Shown here piece after piece: positions 1-9,571 of a DNA stretch of 64,000 nucleotides (its first letter is position 1; the number at the start of each line of letters is the position of its first letter). Location: positions 4,918,001-4,982,000 of the forward strand of contig NZ_CP010945.1 of assembly GCF_000293885.2 (NCBI RefSeq), given 5' to 3'. The notes beneath the pieces are model-generated. The model made no database searches and was not told the origin of the DNA. It saw nothing but the letters and a program-made list of their open reading frames with translations. The position numbers and the translations under genes were made by a program. This DNA is from Pseudomonas fluorescens NCIMB 11764 (GTDB taxonomy: Bacteria; Pseudomonadota; Gammaproteobacteria; Pseudomonadales; Pseudomonadaceae).

Positions 1-3000
1 ATGGCCGTGGTGTTAGTGCCTCGGTGAATGCCTTGCATGAGCGCGTGATCAGCATCCACCCAACCCGACATTTTTTTCCCCGCCGCCCCGGCGGCTCCTC
101 CGAAAAAGCCCCTGACTTGATTGAGGCCGGTTTGCAGGCGACCGAGGCCGTTTTGAGTGATATCGAATACACGACTGGTCAGCATTTGACCAAAGCGCCG
201 CATGCCTCTTGCAGTGCCCGAGAGGAGATCAGGCAATCCGCTCAACGGGTTGATGACCGAATGGACTGAACCCGCGCTGATTTTCATTAACTCAAAAGCC
301 TTCACCTTGACCGGTGAAACAGACTTGACCACGCCCACTGCCGTACTCACGCCACCGACCAATCCGGACAGGCTTGAAACAGCATCGGAAAAACACCCAA
401 ACACGCCATTGATCAAGCCCATGCGCGTCCCGGTGCTCAAATCGCTCACACAGCCGACGAAGGGAATCAGCTGCAGTGCAAAGCCTTTCAGGTTTTCCCA
501 GAATTGCTTCTGCTTGTCCCGGGGTGTGAGTCCTTTGGCGCGATCCAGCAGAACCGCCTTTTGCCCCTGCAGAAAATTATCGTTGATCACCGCACTGATG
601 ATCCTCGCCAGCTTGGGCGAGAAGTAACTATTGGGGACGTATATTGTTTCATCCGCGTAACCCACCAGCGGCGTAGCGGCAAAGCTGTCACCCAATTTCT
701 CGATGATCAACTTGGGTGATTTGACATGGGTTCGCGGTGCGGCCCCTGTTGTATATGCCAGAAAATCGAAGGGCAACTCAGCGCCTCGCTGAACGACTGC
801 ATTGACTGGAGAACCTTTACTGACTTTGACTTTTTCGACTGTCATCACGCCATTCAGCGGCAGCACATCGGGCAGGTCCGAACGCTTGATGATTTTCATC
901 TGCGCCGGGAACACTTCGAAGTAGCTGATTTTTCCACCGTGCTCACAGCGTATCAGCGTGCCATATCCCCCCCGAGCCGCCGCCTGAAGCTCGCGTGTTT
1001 CATCCTCTTTTATCCTCCCGGTTTCTTCTCGCAAGGTGAACAGTTCGATGGTCCCCAGCTCAATACATTGGCGGTCTTGCAAAGGCAGTTCGGCGAACAG
1101 CAGTTGGGTTGGAGCGATAAACGCTTCAGAAAATCCGGCGAAATAGCTGTCCACGGAAGACGTTAAAAGCGTGTCGAGGTCTGGTAGTGCCTGGATTCTG
1201 GTTTCCCACACCCCTTGCGTCATCCCCATCCGGCTGGGCTGCCACCAATTTTCAGGGGTCAAGTCACCGGCCATGTACACCTCGACCAGATCGTGGGTGG
1301 TCCCTTTGGCGGCCTGGAGGTTCCAGCTGGCACCCAATAATTTTGACCAGAGTTTCATCGCCCCTATTTCGTGGTCACTGGCATCCGGAAATACCTTGCG
1401 TAACTCAATGATGGCCATGTCCCTGCGCGTTTGCAGCGGGCGGGAAAAGGTCTGCAATGCCTTGGCAATGTCAGTGCGCTGCCTGGCGAACATTTTGGCG
1501 GCGTATTCATAATCCCCGGGTGAATAGGATGACGTGTGCCTCTGTCGAATAACGCCGTTCATGACACCCCATGCCACTAAGATGTCGACACCGGCGCTCT
1601 GAAACAACAGGCGGCTTTCTTCGGTGGCTGGATCAAGCACTGCAAGCGCCATGAGCTGGTCGGCGGGCATCGCACGGGAACAGCCCTGATTCGTTGCTTC
1701 CACGATGGCAACGCCCAGGCGCAACGTCATCCAGTTGACCGTTCCCATGTGCACGTTGCTACCGCCAGGCACGAGGAACTCCGGGGCAACCTCGGCCAGG
1801 AACAAGTGCGCCACCAGTGGTGCAGTCAGCGCGCTGACACCCTTGTCACTAATCAAATGATTTTCGATATCGGCACGTATCGCACCCAGTTCACGCCCTC
1901 TGTTGCCGGGCTGATAAACATCGTAACCGGCAATGTTTCCGGACTTGCCAGGCGCGTCGGGATCAACGCTCAGTTTTATCGCCGTGCACAGGAGCTGCTG
2001 GCAGTGCTCCATGGAAGCCGTTTGCCCTTCGGTGGCTCCGTACCAATTGAGTTTTTTGACCAATTGCTGTCCCCAAGCGTCGGCACCATACGTGTCGAAA
2101 ATCTCAGCGAGCAAATGGTGGGCATTGTTTCGCCGCTGTTCGACTGAGGTGCCGGTGAGCGGATAAGTACCCAACGCGTGGAAGATTGACGGCGACCCGT
2201 CCAGAAGTACTTTGGACAACTCAATAATCTGAGTCTTTTCAGCGTTTGATAGCGTGACAGGCGCAGTATTAGCCAACGGCCAGTCTGCCCCATAGTTGCC
2301 TAACGGTGGGGATGGCGGCATTGACGTGTTCAGCCAACCAATGATGTTACGCACCTCTGCGACATTTTTGGGCGCATCAAAGCCTCTGAAACGGATGACT
2401 TGCAGCAGGTCAGCAGACGTACTGGAGTACAGTGCGCCGCCGGATGTTCTGGCCTGCTCAAACAACTTGTCGAGCGCTGCCTTTAACGCAGGCCGTGCGT
2501 TCACAGCGCCAGTCAGATCAACCCAGATCCCCTCGGAGAACACCTGGATTTTTCGCTCAGCGAGCCTGACAGGGAACAGGCTGCAGTCGATTTTCAGAGC
2601 CTGGCAAAGTTCGATCATCGCTGGCAACGCCAGTAAATCATGCAGGTGGCGGCGTATTTCCTGGCTTGCCTGCTCAAGTGGTCTGCTGACAAAACCAGCC
2701 ATGGTTTCCGACAAGGTAACGGGCGCGCTATCGGCCTTGTCCTTTACCACCCGTTCGAGGGCAGTGACCAACAGTGCGCACTCCTTGGCAACGTCAGCAA
2801 TCTGTTCGACCTGTTCGATCGCTTTTTCCAGGCGCGCCTTTTTAGCGGTAGAGAACGCGGGCCACGCCGAAGTTTTCAATTGGCTGGCGATTTGTTGTGC
2901 GCTCACTGTCCGGGATGGCGGGTTTACCCCGTAAAACCCGAGCACAGTATCGCGAGGAATGGCGTTGGAGTCCGAACTCAAATGACACAACCCGAAATCG

Positions 3001-5702
3001 CCGGGGTCGAGCAATTTCAGGATCGGCAACAGTGATTTTGCCGCCGGCCACCACCCCGAATGATCCCACAGCCCGAATTCGTGGAGGGTGGTCAGGCCGT
3101 TTTTGGTGATGGCCCCTGTCACCCGGTCGTGATGGATGCGCAGCGTTGGCAAGGCCAGGCCTTTGGCAGTGAAGAACTCCAGAAGCGCGTTGTCGTTCAC
3201 GGCTTGCTTGTACAGTTCGACCGATGAGTGGATCAGCGTCCCCGCAGGGATCACCACTGGCGTGTTCCGATTGGACTCCAGCACTGTAAGGACGTCACTG
3301 TGCAGCTGATGATCCGCGGTGGAGAGCGCGCCCGGATCATTCAACGTCTCCAACACCCACTCGGCGGCCCGTTTTGATCGTTGTGTACGTTCTGGCTCTG
3401 TCGTGCCCTCATCAATGAGTGGAGCAAGATCGTGGTGCTTGAAATAGTCATCCCGGGGGTGTTCGGCGACCTCGAGGATCAATTCAGCGCTGCTAATGCT
3501 CCGGTTCCATGGCACCGGCTGCAGCAACAAGCCGGCAACATCGTTCACCAATCGGGGATCCTCGTGAGGATCCTCAAAAGTCGAGTCGGCGATTCGCGCC
3601 CTGATAGCCTCGTCAACCGATGGCATTGCGCTCAGGGCGGTTTCCACTTCATTCAAGATGTCGCCACGCAGTCCGGCGTCTTGTTCCTGGATAAAGTGTG
3701 GACCACCGATAATTGCTCCGGCCCGGAGTTTGTGGAATTCATGGACAGCCGCATAAATTGTGGCCATCGCGATCGTTGCGGCGGCGCGTGGGTGCTGCCG
3801 GGCAATACCCGTCACGGAGTTCAACGTCGACACACCCATCGCGGACAGGTAACTGCCGACTGTCTGAAGCCATACGCCAAGATCGGAGTACAACGTATCG
3901 ATGAAACGCTGCTGTTGTTCCAGCGGTTCGACTGTCGGCGCGTAAGGACTGTCCGGGTTGGCTACAGGTTCCGACTCATGAGGGAGGAAGGGTTTGAGCA
4001 GGTCTGGAAGCGCTCCAAACAGGGTGCGCAGCGGGACAAGTTCAGTCTGCTCGACTGCTTCGACGGGGTGCCAGCCGGTCAGCAAATGCATGGATTGCGT
4101 AAGTAATTCATCGATGTGCCGGGCAAACAGTTCGGCTTGCTCAAATGCTCCGACATAGAGTGATGCCACATTTTCCTGTGCATGTGGGCGGGGCCGTGTA
4201 CCGTCCAAACGCACAGGCTGGGGGACATTGAAGGGTTGGCCTAGGACTGCGGCGTTTGCGACAGTCACATTAATCTGTGGCGAAACGGATGATGGGCTCC
4301 CGCTTTCATATTGCACTGGCGGTTGCGCCTGCTGAGCGGGCCGGCCAGGGAGAACGGGCCGCCCGGCCACGGGGACCTTCAGCTGCCGGGCATTGTCGAC
4401 GGCATTCAGCACATACAACAGTTTGGCCCACCCCCCTTGCGGTACAGGTGTTCCACGGACATCGATATGTTTGAAGAAGTCAGCATTCTGATTAATTGCT
4501 TCCAACGCCGAGAGCAGTGAAAAGCCATCCTCCTGCCCGGTGTCTGCGAGTGCTTTTCCAGCTTCGCTATTGACAGAAACGCCGCCCCGTTTAGCTTCCT
4601 CCTGAAACGCGATAATCGCCGTCGACACTGCCGTCGACGCACTAGCCCACACCCCCGTTGCCGCAGTTTTGCCTGCCGACTTCGCACCATTGAACAATGC
4701 TTTACCCAAATCCATCACGGGCAACGCGCCCAGTGTATTGAGTGCCGAATTCGCCCGATTGACCCAATGCTGTACGCCGGCCGTCAGCCACGCAGGGTCT
4801 GTCCACTCGTTGAACAATGGCGGCACAGACTTCAGCTCGATGTTTTGCCAGAGCGCCTGGACTGCCCGTTTGTGCCGGTCCGGGAAACGCTCACGTTGAG
4901 TGGTCTCATCCAGGCGTTGCAGAAATTCGCCCAATAAAAATCTGGTCTCTGCGGGTGATGGCCGGACAGTCAAAAACTCTTCCAGCTTGGTCAGCGTGCT
5001 TTCGATTCGCCCCTCACGCCATGGCCTGATTGACGACCGGCAGTCCCTGACGGTGGTGCGCAGGCATTGCCACTGAAGATCCGACAACAACTCACCATTG
5101 GCGATCAGCTCGTCTAATTGATGTCGCGATGAATTCCTGTGTAACTGTATAAATCCGAGAACACTGTCGGGGTTGGCGCTTGCGAACAATTCGAGACGTT
5201 CGCCGAATACCTCCCCCCAGCGGTCCGGCGGCAAATGGCAGATGACCTCGACAATGGCGCGCAGTCGCTCGACGGTCAGGTCGCCTTTGGGCTGAATCGA
5301 ACGCATCATCGCCTCCACGAACAAGTCAGCCATCGAACGACCCACATCGGTTTGCAAAAGGCCGCTTTTCAAAACATCAAGCACCTCCTGTTCCGAAAGC
5401 CGCTGTGTCTTCAAGTGCTTTCTCAAGGAAGCCCAGGTTTTCTCAAGCGACATTTGATCGAAGACCAGTTCGCCAGGATACCCATCCCCCTTGCGATACA
5501 CCGGAGGATAAAGGTCGTTCAACTCTGCTGAGAACGATGAATCGAACACCGGAAATCTGGCTCCGGGGAGCATCGTGCGTGTGGGGATGTTTTGCGCTTT
5601 GAGGAGTTGCTTGCTGACCCGGGTCGAATCAGGCGTGTCATTGCCTGAACGGAAGGAGAATGCAGAAGGCGTTGCATTGGAAGGGCCACACGGAGCGGGC
5701 AT
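1..5702 (-). CDS. Giant toxin-like protein, N-terminal 1900 residues (3' end outside window)
   Basis: A single uninterrupted minus-strand frame begins at the ATG at 5702 (MPAPCGPSNATPSAFSF) and stays open to the window edge, so at least 1900 residues are encoded and the C-terminus is missing. Translating it through by eye shows no stop. The N-terminus has no signal peptide. The first 350 residues look helical and soluble. Around residues 430-480 is a Pro/Gln-rich linker. Near residues 1740-1800 is a hydrophobic, Gly-rich stretch following FWENLKGFALQLIPFVGCVS that could insert in a membrane. This overall look (giant size, no secretion signal, late hydrophobic segment) recalls the very large Pseudomonas proteins annotated as dermonecrotic-toxin-like/DUF6543 or membrane-targeted effector toxins, but I cannot name the family from sequence alone. 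It does not show the features I would expect of a TcA subunit. No lux-box-like dyad precedes it. The ORF is certain; the function is not. Confidence 0.75.
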   Translation of the reverse strand, partial: MPAPCGPSNATPSAFSFRSGNDTPDSTRVSKQLLKAQNIPTRTMLPGARFPVFDSSFSAELNDLYPPVYRKGDGYPGELVFDQMSLEKTWASLRKHLKTQRLSEQEVLDVLKSGLLQTDVGRSMADLFVEAMMRSIQPKGDLTVERLRAIVEVICHLPPDRWGEVFGERLELFASANPDSVLGFIQLHRNSSRHQLDELIANGELLSDLQWQCLRTTVRDCRSSIRPWREGRIESTLTKLEEFLTVRPSPAETRFLLGEFLQRLDETTQRERFPDRHKRAVQALWQNIELKSVPPLFNEWTDPAWLTAGVQHWVNRANSALNTLGALPVMDLGKALFNGAKSAGKTAATGVWASASTAVSTAIIAFQEEAKRGGVSVNSEAGKALADTGQEDGFSLLSALEAINQNADFFKHIDVRGTPVPQGGWAKLLYVLNAVDNARQLKVPVAGRPVLPGRPAQQAQPPVQYESGSPSSVSPQINVTVANAAVLGQPFNVPQPVRLDGTRPRPHAQENVASLYVGAFEQAELFARHIDELLTQSMHLLTGWHPVEAVEQTELVPLRTLFGALPDLLKPFLPHESEPVANPDSPYAPTVEPLEQQQRFIDTLYSDLGVWLQTVGSYLSAMGVSTLNSVTGIARQHPRAAATIAMATIYAAVHEFHKLRAGAIIGGPHFIQEQDAGLRGDILNEVETALSAMPSVDEAIRARIADSTFEDPHEDPRLVNDVAGLLLQPVPWNRSISSAELILEVAEHPRDDYFKHHDLAPLIDEGTTEPERTQRSKRAAEWVLETLNDPGALSTADHQLHSDVLTVLESNRNTPVVIPAGTLIHSSVELYKQAVNDNALLEFFTAKGLALPTLRIHHDRVTGAITKNGLTTLHEFGLWDHSGWWPAAKSLLPILKLLDPGDFGLCHLSSDSNAIPRDTVLGFYGVNPPSRTVSAQQIASQLKTSAWPAFSTAKKARLEKAIEQVEQIADVAKECALLVTALERVVKDKADSAPVTLSETMAGFVSRPLEQASQEIRRHLHDLLALPAMIELCQALKIDCSLFPVRLAERKIQVFSEGIWVDLTGAVNARPALKAALDKLFEQARTSGGALYSSTSADLLQVIRFRGFDAPKNVAEVRNIIGWLNTSMPPSPPLGNYGADWPLANTAPVTLSNAEKTQIIELSKVLLDGSPSIFHALGTYPLTGTSVEQRRNNAHHLLAEIFDTYGADAWGQQLVKKLNWYGATEGQTASMEHCQQLLCTAIKLSVDPDAPGKSGNIAGYDVYQPGNRGRELGAIRADIENHLISDKGVSALTAPLVAHLFLAEVAPEFLVPGGSNVHMGTVNWMTLRLGVAIVEATNQGCSRAMPADQLMALAVLDPATEESRLLFQSAGVDILVAWGVMNGVIRQRHTSSYSPGDYEYAAKMFARQRTDIAKALQTFSRPLQTRRDMAIIELRKVFPDASDHEIGAMKLWSKLLGASWNLQAAKGTTHDLVEVYMAGDLTPENWWQPSRMGMTQGVWETRIQALPDLDTLLTSSVDSYFAGFSEAFIAPTQLLFAELPLQDRQCIELGTIELFTLREETGRIKEDETRELQAAARGGYGTLIRCEHGGKISYFEVFPAQMKIIKRSDLPDVLPLNGVMTVEKVKVSKGSPVNAVVQRGAELPFDFLAYTTGAAPRTHVKSPKLIIEKLGDSFAATPLVGYADETIYVPNSYFSPKLARIISAVINDNFLQGQKAVLLDRAKGLTPRDKQKQFWENLKGFALQLIPFVGCVSDLSTGTRMGLINGVFGCFSDAVSSLSGLVGGVSTAVGVVKSVSPVKVKAFELMKISAGSVHSVINPLSGLPDLLSGTARGMRRFGQMLTSRVFDITQNGLGRLQTGLNQVRGFFGGAAGAAGKKMSGWVDADHALMQGIHRGTNTTA

Positions 5703-5809
5703 TGGAAATCTCTTGTTTCATGAGGTCACGGCGGCACGCTAGAACCTGTCCCGCCCCCTCACTATCAAATAACGCCCAAAGTCCGGTGCCCCTTCAAAGC
5801 ACCTGAAAC

Positions 5810-7153
5810 TTACAAAATCCGATACAACAATCGCTCGATCCGCACTCGACTCACCCGCTTGAGAAACTTGGCCACTGCCGCCGGGTAATCTGGCAGGGTT
5901 TCCAGATCCTGATACCGCTCGATACGCGTGGTGTGCTGGAAAATCTCCGCCAGCTCGCTGCGACGCGGCTGCAGCAACTCCCCTTTTGGGTCATCAATCA
6001 GCAACGCGTTTTCCAGGTCGAGGCGGAACGCTCGCGGGTTGAGGTTGTTGCCGGTCAGCAAGGTATAACGCTGATCGATCCACATGCCTTTGAGGTGATA
6101 GGTGTTGTCGCCGTCCTTCCACAGGTGCAGGTTCAACTGACCGCTGTCGACGCTGCGATGATGACGCTTGGCGAAGCGGCGCAGGCTGATCTCGTAGAGG
6201 TAGGGCAATGCTGCGATCACCTTGAAAGGCTCGCTCGGCGGGATGTAGAAGTCGTTGGCGGTCTTGTCACCGACCACGATGTCGATCTTCACGCCACGCG
6301 CCAATGCCCGATTGATTTCCCGGGTCACCGCCAATGGCAAGTTGAAGTACGGCGTGCAGATCGTCAGTTGATGCTGCGCGCTGGCGATCAATTCGCAGAT
6401 CACCCGGCTCAACGGATTGTTCTTGCCCACCCCGAGCAACGGGCTGACCGACAAACCGTCCTTGGCAGTGCTGCCCATAGTGGTGTCGTACGTAGCGTGC
6501 TTGAGGCGGCTGCGCAGGTCGCCGATGTCATTGCGCAGGCTGCGGGTGGTCGGCAGGTTCGGCAGATCGAGGCGATGCACCGCTTTCGAGGCGACCAGGC
6601 CGTGCTGGACCAGGTGCTGCATCGAATCGGCCAGCGCGCTGCTCTGCAGCAGGTGATAACGGTCGTAGCGGTATTTGTCGAACTTGTGCAGGTAGACGTT
6701 GTTGAGACTGGCGCCGCTGTAGATCACGCAGTCATCAATCACGAAGCCTTTCAAATGCAGCACGCCGAACAGCTCGCGGGTCTGCACCGGCACGCCGTAC
6801 ACCGGTACAACGCTGTCGTGGGTGCGCGTGGTTTCCTGGTACCACGCCGAGTTGCCCGGCTGCTTGCCGGCACCGATCAGGCCACGCTGGGCGCGCAACC
6901 AGTCGACGACGACCACCACGTCCAGTTCCGGACGCGCCAGTTTCGCGGCGTGCAAGGCATCGAGAATTTCCTGGCCGGCTTCATCCTGTTGCAGGTACAG
7001 CGCGACGATGTAGATGCGCTGGGTCGCTGCGGCGATTTTTTCCAGCAGGCAACGACGGAACTCGGCAGCGCCAGAGAGGATGGTGACGGCATCGGCGGTC
7101 AGCGGAAAACTGCGCAGTTTAGGCAGCAGAGAGCGTTTGAAAAGCGACGGCAT
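5810..7153 (-). CDS. pssA: CDP-diacylglycerol--serine O-phosphatidyltransferase (PssA, PLD superfamily)
   Basis: The 447-residue product makes phosphatidylserine from CDP-diacylglycerol and L-serine, the first step to phosphatidylethanolamine, as a peripheral membrane enzyme. Two HKD phospholipase-D signatures are visible: HLKGFVIDDCVIYSGASLN near residue 133 and HLKGMWIDQRYTLLTGNNLN near residue 350. The sequence follows E. coli PssA almost colinearly (VALYLQQDEAG, VPVYGVPVQTRE, DKTANDFYIP, ADYPAAVAKFLKRVSRVRIERLLYRIL). The frame is open 36 codons further upstream to 7261, but that extension resembles nothing in the family, so the ATG at 7153 is preferred; it gives the expected length (E. 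coli 451). Its ribosome-binding site is weak. It stands alone, 107 bp downstream of the giant ORF's start codon. Confidence 0.95.
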   Translation of the reverse strand: MPSLFKRSLLPKLRSFPLTADAVTILSGAAEFRRCLLEKIAAATQRIYIVALYLQQDEAGQEILDALHAAKLARPELDVVVVVDWLRAQRGLIGAGKQPGNSAWYQETTRTHDSVVPVYGVPVQTRELFGVLHLKGFVIDDCVIYSGASLNNVYLHKFDKYRYDRYHLLQSSALADSMQHLVQHGLVASKAVHRLDLPNLPTTRSLRNDIGDLRSRLKHATYDTTMGSTAKDGLSVSPLLGVGKNNPLSRVICELIASAQHQLTICTPYFNLPLAVTREINRALARGVKIDIVVGDKTANDFYIPPSEPFKVIAALPYLYEISLRRFAKRHHRSVDSGQLNLHLWKDGDNTYHLKGMWIDQRYTLLTGNNLNPRAFRLDLENALLIDDPKGELLQPRRSELAEIFQHTTRIERYQDLETLPDYPAAVAKFLKRVSRVRIERLLYRIL

Positions 7154-7279
7154 AGGGCTCGCAATGGGTCGAATCCGGAGAGTTCGAGAGCTTACACCAT
7201 GGATGGGCTTGGGTCTTGCTGGTGTCTGTGCTGCCCTCATCGCCAGCAGGCTAGCTGCCACAGCTGAAATGCATTCCCC

Positions 7280-7306
7280 TGTGGGAGCGGGCCTGCAAGC
7301 GATAGC
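7280..7306. repeat. Solitary REP-like sequence
   Basis: The stretch tgtgggagcgggcctgcaag matches the common P. fluorescens REP core (tgtgggagcgggcttgct). Only one half is present here, so this is a singlet rather than a REPIN pair. It lies between pssA and the tetR promoter. Confidence 0.4.
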
Positions 7307-7332
7307 TATCCAATCAATAATAAAAAAGCCGC

Positions 7333-7361
7333 TTGACCAAGGAGAACGATCGTTCTACTGT
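7333..7361 (+). promoter_or_regulatory. Sigma-70-like promoter with embedded TetR operator
   Basis: TTGACC (7333-7338) and TACTGT (7356-7361) are separated by exactly 17 bp. The spacer and the first base of the -10 contain a perfect 14-bp palindrome, AGAACGATCGTTCT (7343-7356), the size and symmetry expected of a TetR-family operator. A start site 7-8 bp beyond the -10 falls on the ATG at 7369, predicting a leaderless tetR mRNA. Repressor bound here would block RNA polymerase directly, that is, autorepression. Confidence 0.6.
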
Positions 7362-7368
7362 TGGCCGC

Positions 7369-7932
7369 ATGAACGAAATAACTAGCAACGACACACGCGA
7401 CATCATTCTGGATGTCACCGAAAAGTTGATCTACAAAAGTGGCATCTCTGCCACCGGCATGGATCTTCTGGTGAAAACCGCCGGCGTCTCCAGAAAAAGC
7501 ATTTACCGCTACTTCGCCAATAAGGAGGAGCTGACCGTCGCCGCCCTGCAACGGCGCGACGTGCGCTGGATGCACTGGTACAGGACCGCCGTCGACCAGG
7601 CCGAAACCCCGGCCGATCGCCTGCTCAACCTGTTTACCGTGCTCAAGACCTGGTTTGCCTCGGAAGGCTTCCGTGGCTGTGCCTTCATCAACACCAGCGG
7701 TGAAACCGGCGACCCGCAAGACCCGGTTCGCCTGGTCGCCAAAGAACACAAACAGAAGCTGCTCGACTACGTGCGCGAGCTCTGCACCGAACATGGCGCC
7801 AAAGACCCGGAGACGCAGGCCAGACAGCTGCTGATCCTGATCGACGGTGCCATTACCGTGGCGCTTGTCATGGGTGATCACAGTGCCGCCGATAATGCGC
7901 AATGCATGGCGCGAAAGTTATTGGACCTGTAA
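7369..7932 (+). CDS. TetR/AcrR-family transcriptional regulator
   Basis: This 187-residue regulator has an N-terminal TetR helix-turn-helix (IILDVTEKLIYKSGISATGM, then GVSRKSIYRYFANKEEL, residues 10-55) and a divergent C-terminal ligand-binding domain. An alternative TTG start at 7333 would place the operator inside the coding sequence and gives no better ribosome-binding site, so the ATG at 7369 is chosen. No Shine-Dalgarno sequence precedes that ATG, consistent with the leaderless transcript predicted from the promoter. The DUF1348 gene follows 55 bp later on the same strand and is the obvious co-regulated target. The ligand is unknown. Confidence 0.88.
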   Translation: MNEITSNDTRDIILDVTEKLIYKSGISATGMDLLVKTAGVSRKSIYRYFANKEELTVAALQRRDVRWMHWYRTAVDQAETPADRLLNLFTVLKTWFASEGFRGCAFINTSGETGDPQDPVRLVAKEHKQKLLDYVRELCTEHGAKDPETQARQLLILIDGAITVALVMGDHSAADNAQCMARKLLDL

Positions 7933-7987
7933 CACTTAACCAAGCCCGACAACTTGCTTGAACTTTAATTTGATAGGGAGACTTTAC

Positions 7988-8464
7988 ATGTCTAACGCCG
8001 AAGTTCGTCCGCCATTGCCGCCCTTTACCCGTGAGTCCGCCATCGAAAAAATTCGCCTGGCCGAAGACGGCTGGAACTCCCGTGACCCGGAACGGGTGTC
8101 CCTCGCCTACACCCTGGACACCAAATGGCGTAACCGCGCCGAATTCGCCTGCAACCGTGAAGAAGCCAAGGGTTTCCTGACCCGCAAATGGGCCAAGGAA
8201 CTGGACTATCGGCTGATCAAGGAACTCTGGGCGTTCACCGGCAACCGCATCGCTGTGCGCTACGCCTATGAATGGCACGACGACTCGGGCAACTGGTTCC
8301 GTTCCTACGGCAACGAAAACTGGGAGTTCGACGAGAACGGCCTCATGGCCAACCGGTTCGCCTGCATCAACGACATGCCGATCAAGGAAAGCGACCGCAA
8401 GTTCCACTGGCCGCTGGGTCGTCGGCCGGATGATCACCCAGGGCTGTCCGATCTCGGTCTTTGA
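7988..8464 (+). CDS. DUF1348 / NTF2-like small protein
   Basis: The 158-residue protein belongs to the DUF1348 group of the NTF2-like (SnoaL) alpha+beta barrel fold. Visible hallmarks are [18 protein letters not shown] near residue 27, [19 protein letters not shown], an [20 protein letters not shown] core, and the C-terminal [16 protein letters not shown]. The start at 7988 is set by GGGAG 7 bp upstream. Members are common in proteobacteria but have no established reaction; the fold often forms a small-molecule pocket. It lies directly downstream of the tetR gene and probably shares its transcript. Confidence 0.85.
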   Translation: MSNAEVRPPLPPFTRESAIEKIRLAEDGWNSRDPERVSLAYTLDTKWRNRAEFACNREEAKGFLTRKWAKELDYRLIKELWAFTGNRIAVRYAYEWHDDSGNWFRSYGNENWEFDENGLMANRFACINDMPIKESDRKFHWPLGRRPDDHPGLSDLGL

Positions 8465-8480
8465 ATTCACATAGGTCAAC

Positions 8481-8566
8481 TGTGAGCGGGCTTGCCCGCG
8501 ATAGCGGAATGTCAGTCAGCCAATGTGTTGAATGTGACGCCGCCATCGCGGGCGAGCCTGCTTGTG
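8481..8566. repeat. REPIN (inverted REP pair)
   Basis: The arm gagcgggcttgcccgcgata at about 8485-8504 and its inverted counterpart around 8541-8566 (cgccatcgcgggcgagcctg) flank a short spacer, the usual arrangement of a mobile REP doublet. It occupies most of the 327-bp gap between the DUF1348 gene and tauE. The rest of that gap (8570-8791) shows no recognisable feature. Confidence 0.75.
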
Positions 8567-8791
8567 TTCGCTGAACAGGCATTGGCGTAATGCGCGGATT
8601 GTCGGGGATTGGGCGATTAACGGGACTGAGCCGCCGTTTGTGTGGCAGATCGGGAATGGGCCCGACCGTAAAATCTGAATCCGAGCCTACAAGGAATTGG
8701 GGCAGCGCGGTCGCAGCAGAAGTTGGATGTAGGTAAGATATCGGCCCTTCCCCGCAGCCCTTTACTGCACCCCGCCGAATAAGTCGATTCC

Positions 8792-9571
8792 ATGCCTTTC
8801 GAACTCAGCGTTGATCTCTCCACCCTGGCCATTCTGGCCGTTGTCGCCTTCATAGCCGGTTTCATCGACGCCATTGCCGGCGGCGGCGGTCTGTTGACCA
8901 CCCCGGCGCTGCTGACCGCCGGCTTGCCGCCGCATCTGGTGCTGGGCACCAACAAACTCAGTTCGACTTTCGGCTCGGCCACCGCCAGCTTCACCTTCTA
9001 CCGGCGCAAGCTGTTCCATCCCCGGCAGTGGCTGCACGCCATTGTCGGCACGCTGGTCGGCGCGTTGACCGGTGCGGTGGTTGCGCATTACCTGCCCGCC
9101 GAATGGCTGAACAAGATGCTGCCGGTGATCGTGTTCGCCTGTGGCCTCTACCTGTTGTTTGGTGGCACGCCGAAAGCGCCGCTGGACAGCAACGCGCCGA
9201 TCAAGAAAAAGTGGCAATCGACCCAAGGCTTCAGCCTGGGTTTCTACGACGGCGTGGCCGGCCCCGGCACCGGCGCGTTCTGGACCGTCAGCAGTATGCT
9301 GATGTACCCCATCGACCTGGTGAAGGCCAGCGGTGTGGCGCGCAGCATGAACTTCGTCAGCAACATTGCGGCGCTGTCGGTGTTCATCTTTTCCGGGCAA
9401 GTGGACTGGATCATCGGCCTGTGCATGGGCCTGTCGGTGATGGTCGGTGCATTCTTCGGCGCCCGCTCCGCCATCAGTGGCGGCGCCAAATTCATTCGTC
9501 CGGTGTTCATCACCGTGGTGCTGGGCCTGACCGTGCGGCTAGCCTGGCAACACTGGTTCAGCGTGGCCTAG
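8792..9571 (+). CDS. TauE/SafE (TSUP) family membrane permease, YfcA-like
   Basis: The 259-residue protein consists of about eight hydrophobic helices in two repeats, each opening with a TSUP-type glycine-rich motif: [18 protein letters not shown] with [12 protein letters not shown] in the first half, and [17 protein letters not shown] with [17 protein letters not shown] in the second. The family exports sulfite, sulfoacetate and other sulfur or organic anions across the inner membrane; the substrate here is not deducible. Its last 33 bp overlap the 3' end of the convergent nudC gene. The ATG at 8792 has no clear Shine-Dalgarno sequence, but the frame has no better start. Confidence 0.9.
   Translation: MPFELSVDLSTLAILAVVAFIAGFIDAIAGGGGLLTTPALLTAGLPPHLVLGTNKLSSTFGSATASFTFYRRKLFHPRQWLHAIVGTLVGALTGAVVAHYLPAEWLNKMLPVIVFACGLYLLFGGTPKAPLDSNAPIKKKWQSTQGFSLGFYDGVAGPGTGAFWTVSSMLMYPIDLVKASGVARSMNFVSNIAALSVFIFSGQVDWIIGLCMGLSVMVGAFFGARSAISGGAKFIRPVFITVVLGLTVRLAWQHWFSVA

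Noticed and set aside
1..5702. Giant ORF as a TcA subunit completing a Tc complex
   Set aside because: The N-terminus and central region do not show the VRP1-like start or the Tc channel/receptor-binding pattern I would expect, so the partner role is not supported.
5933..7267. 444-codon plus-strand frame opposite pssA
   Set aside because: Antisense shadow of a well-supported PssA with both HKD motifs.
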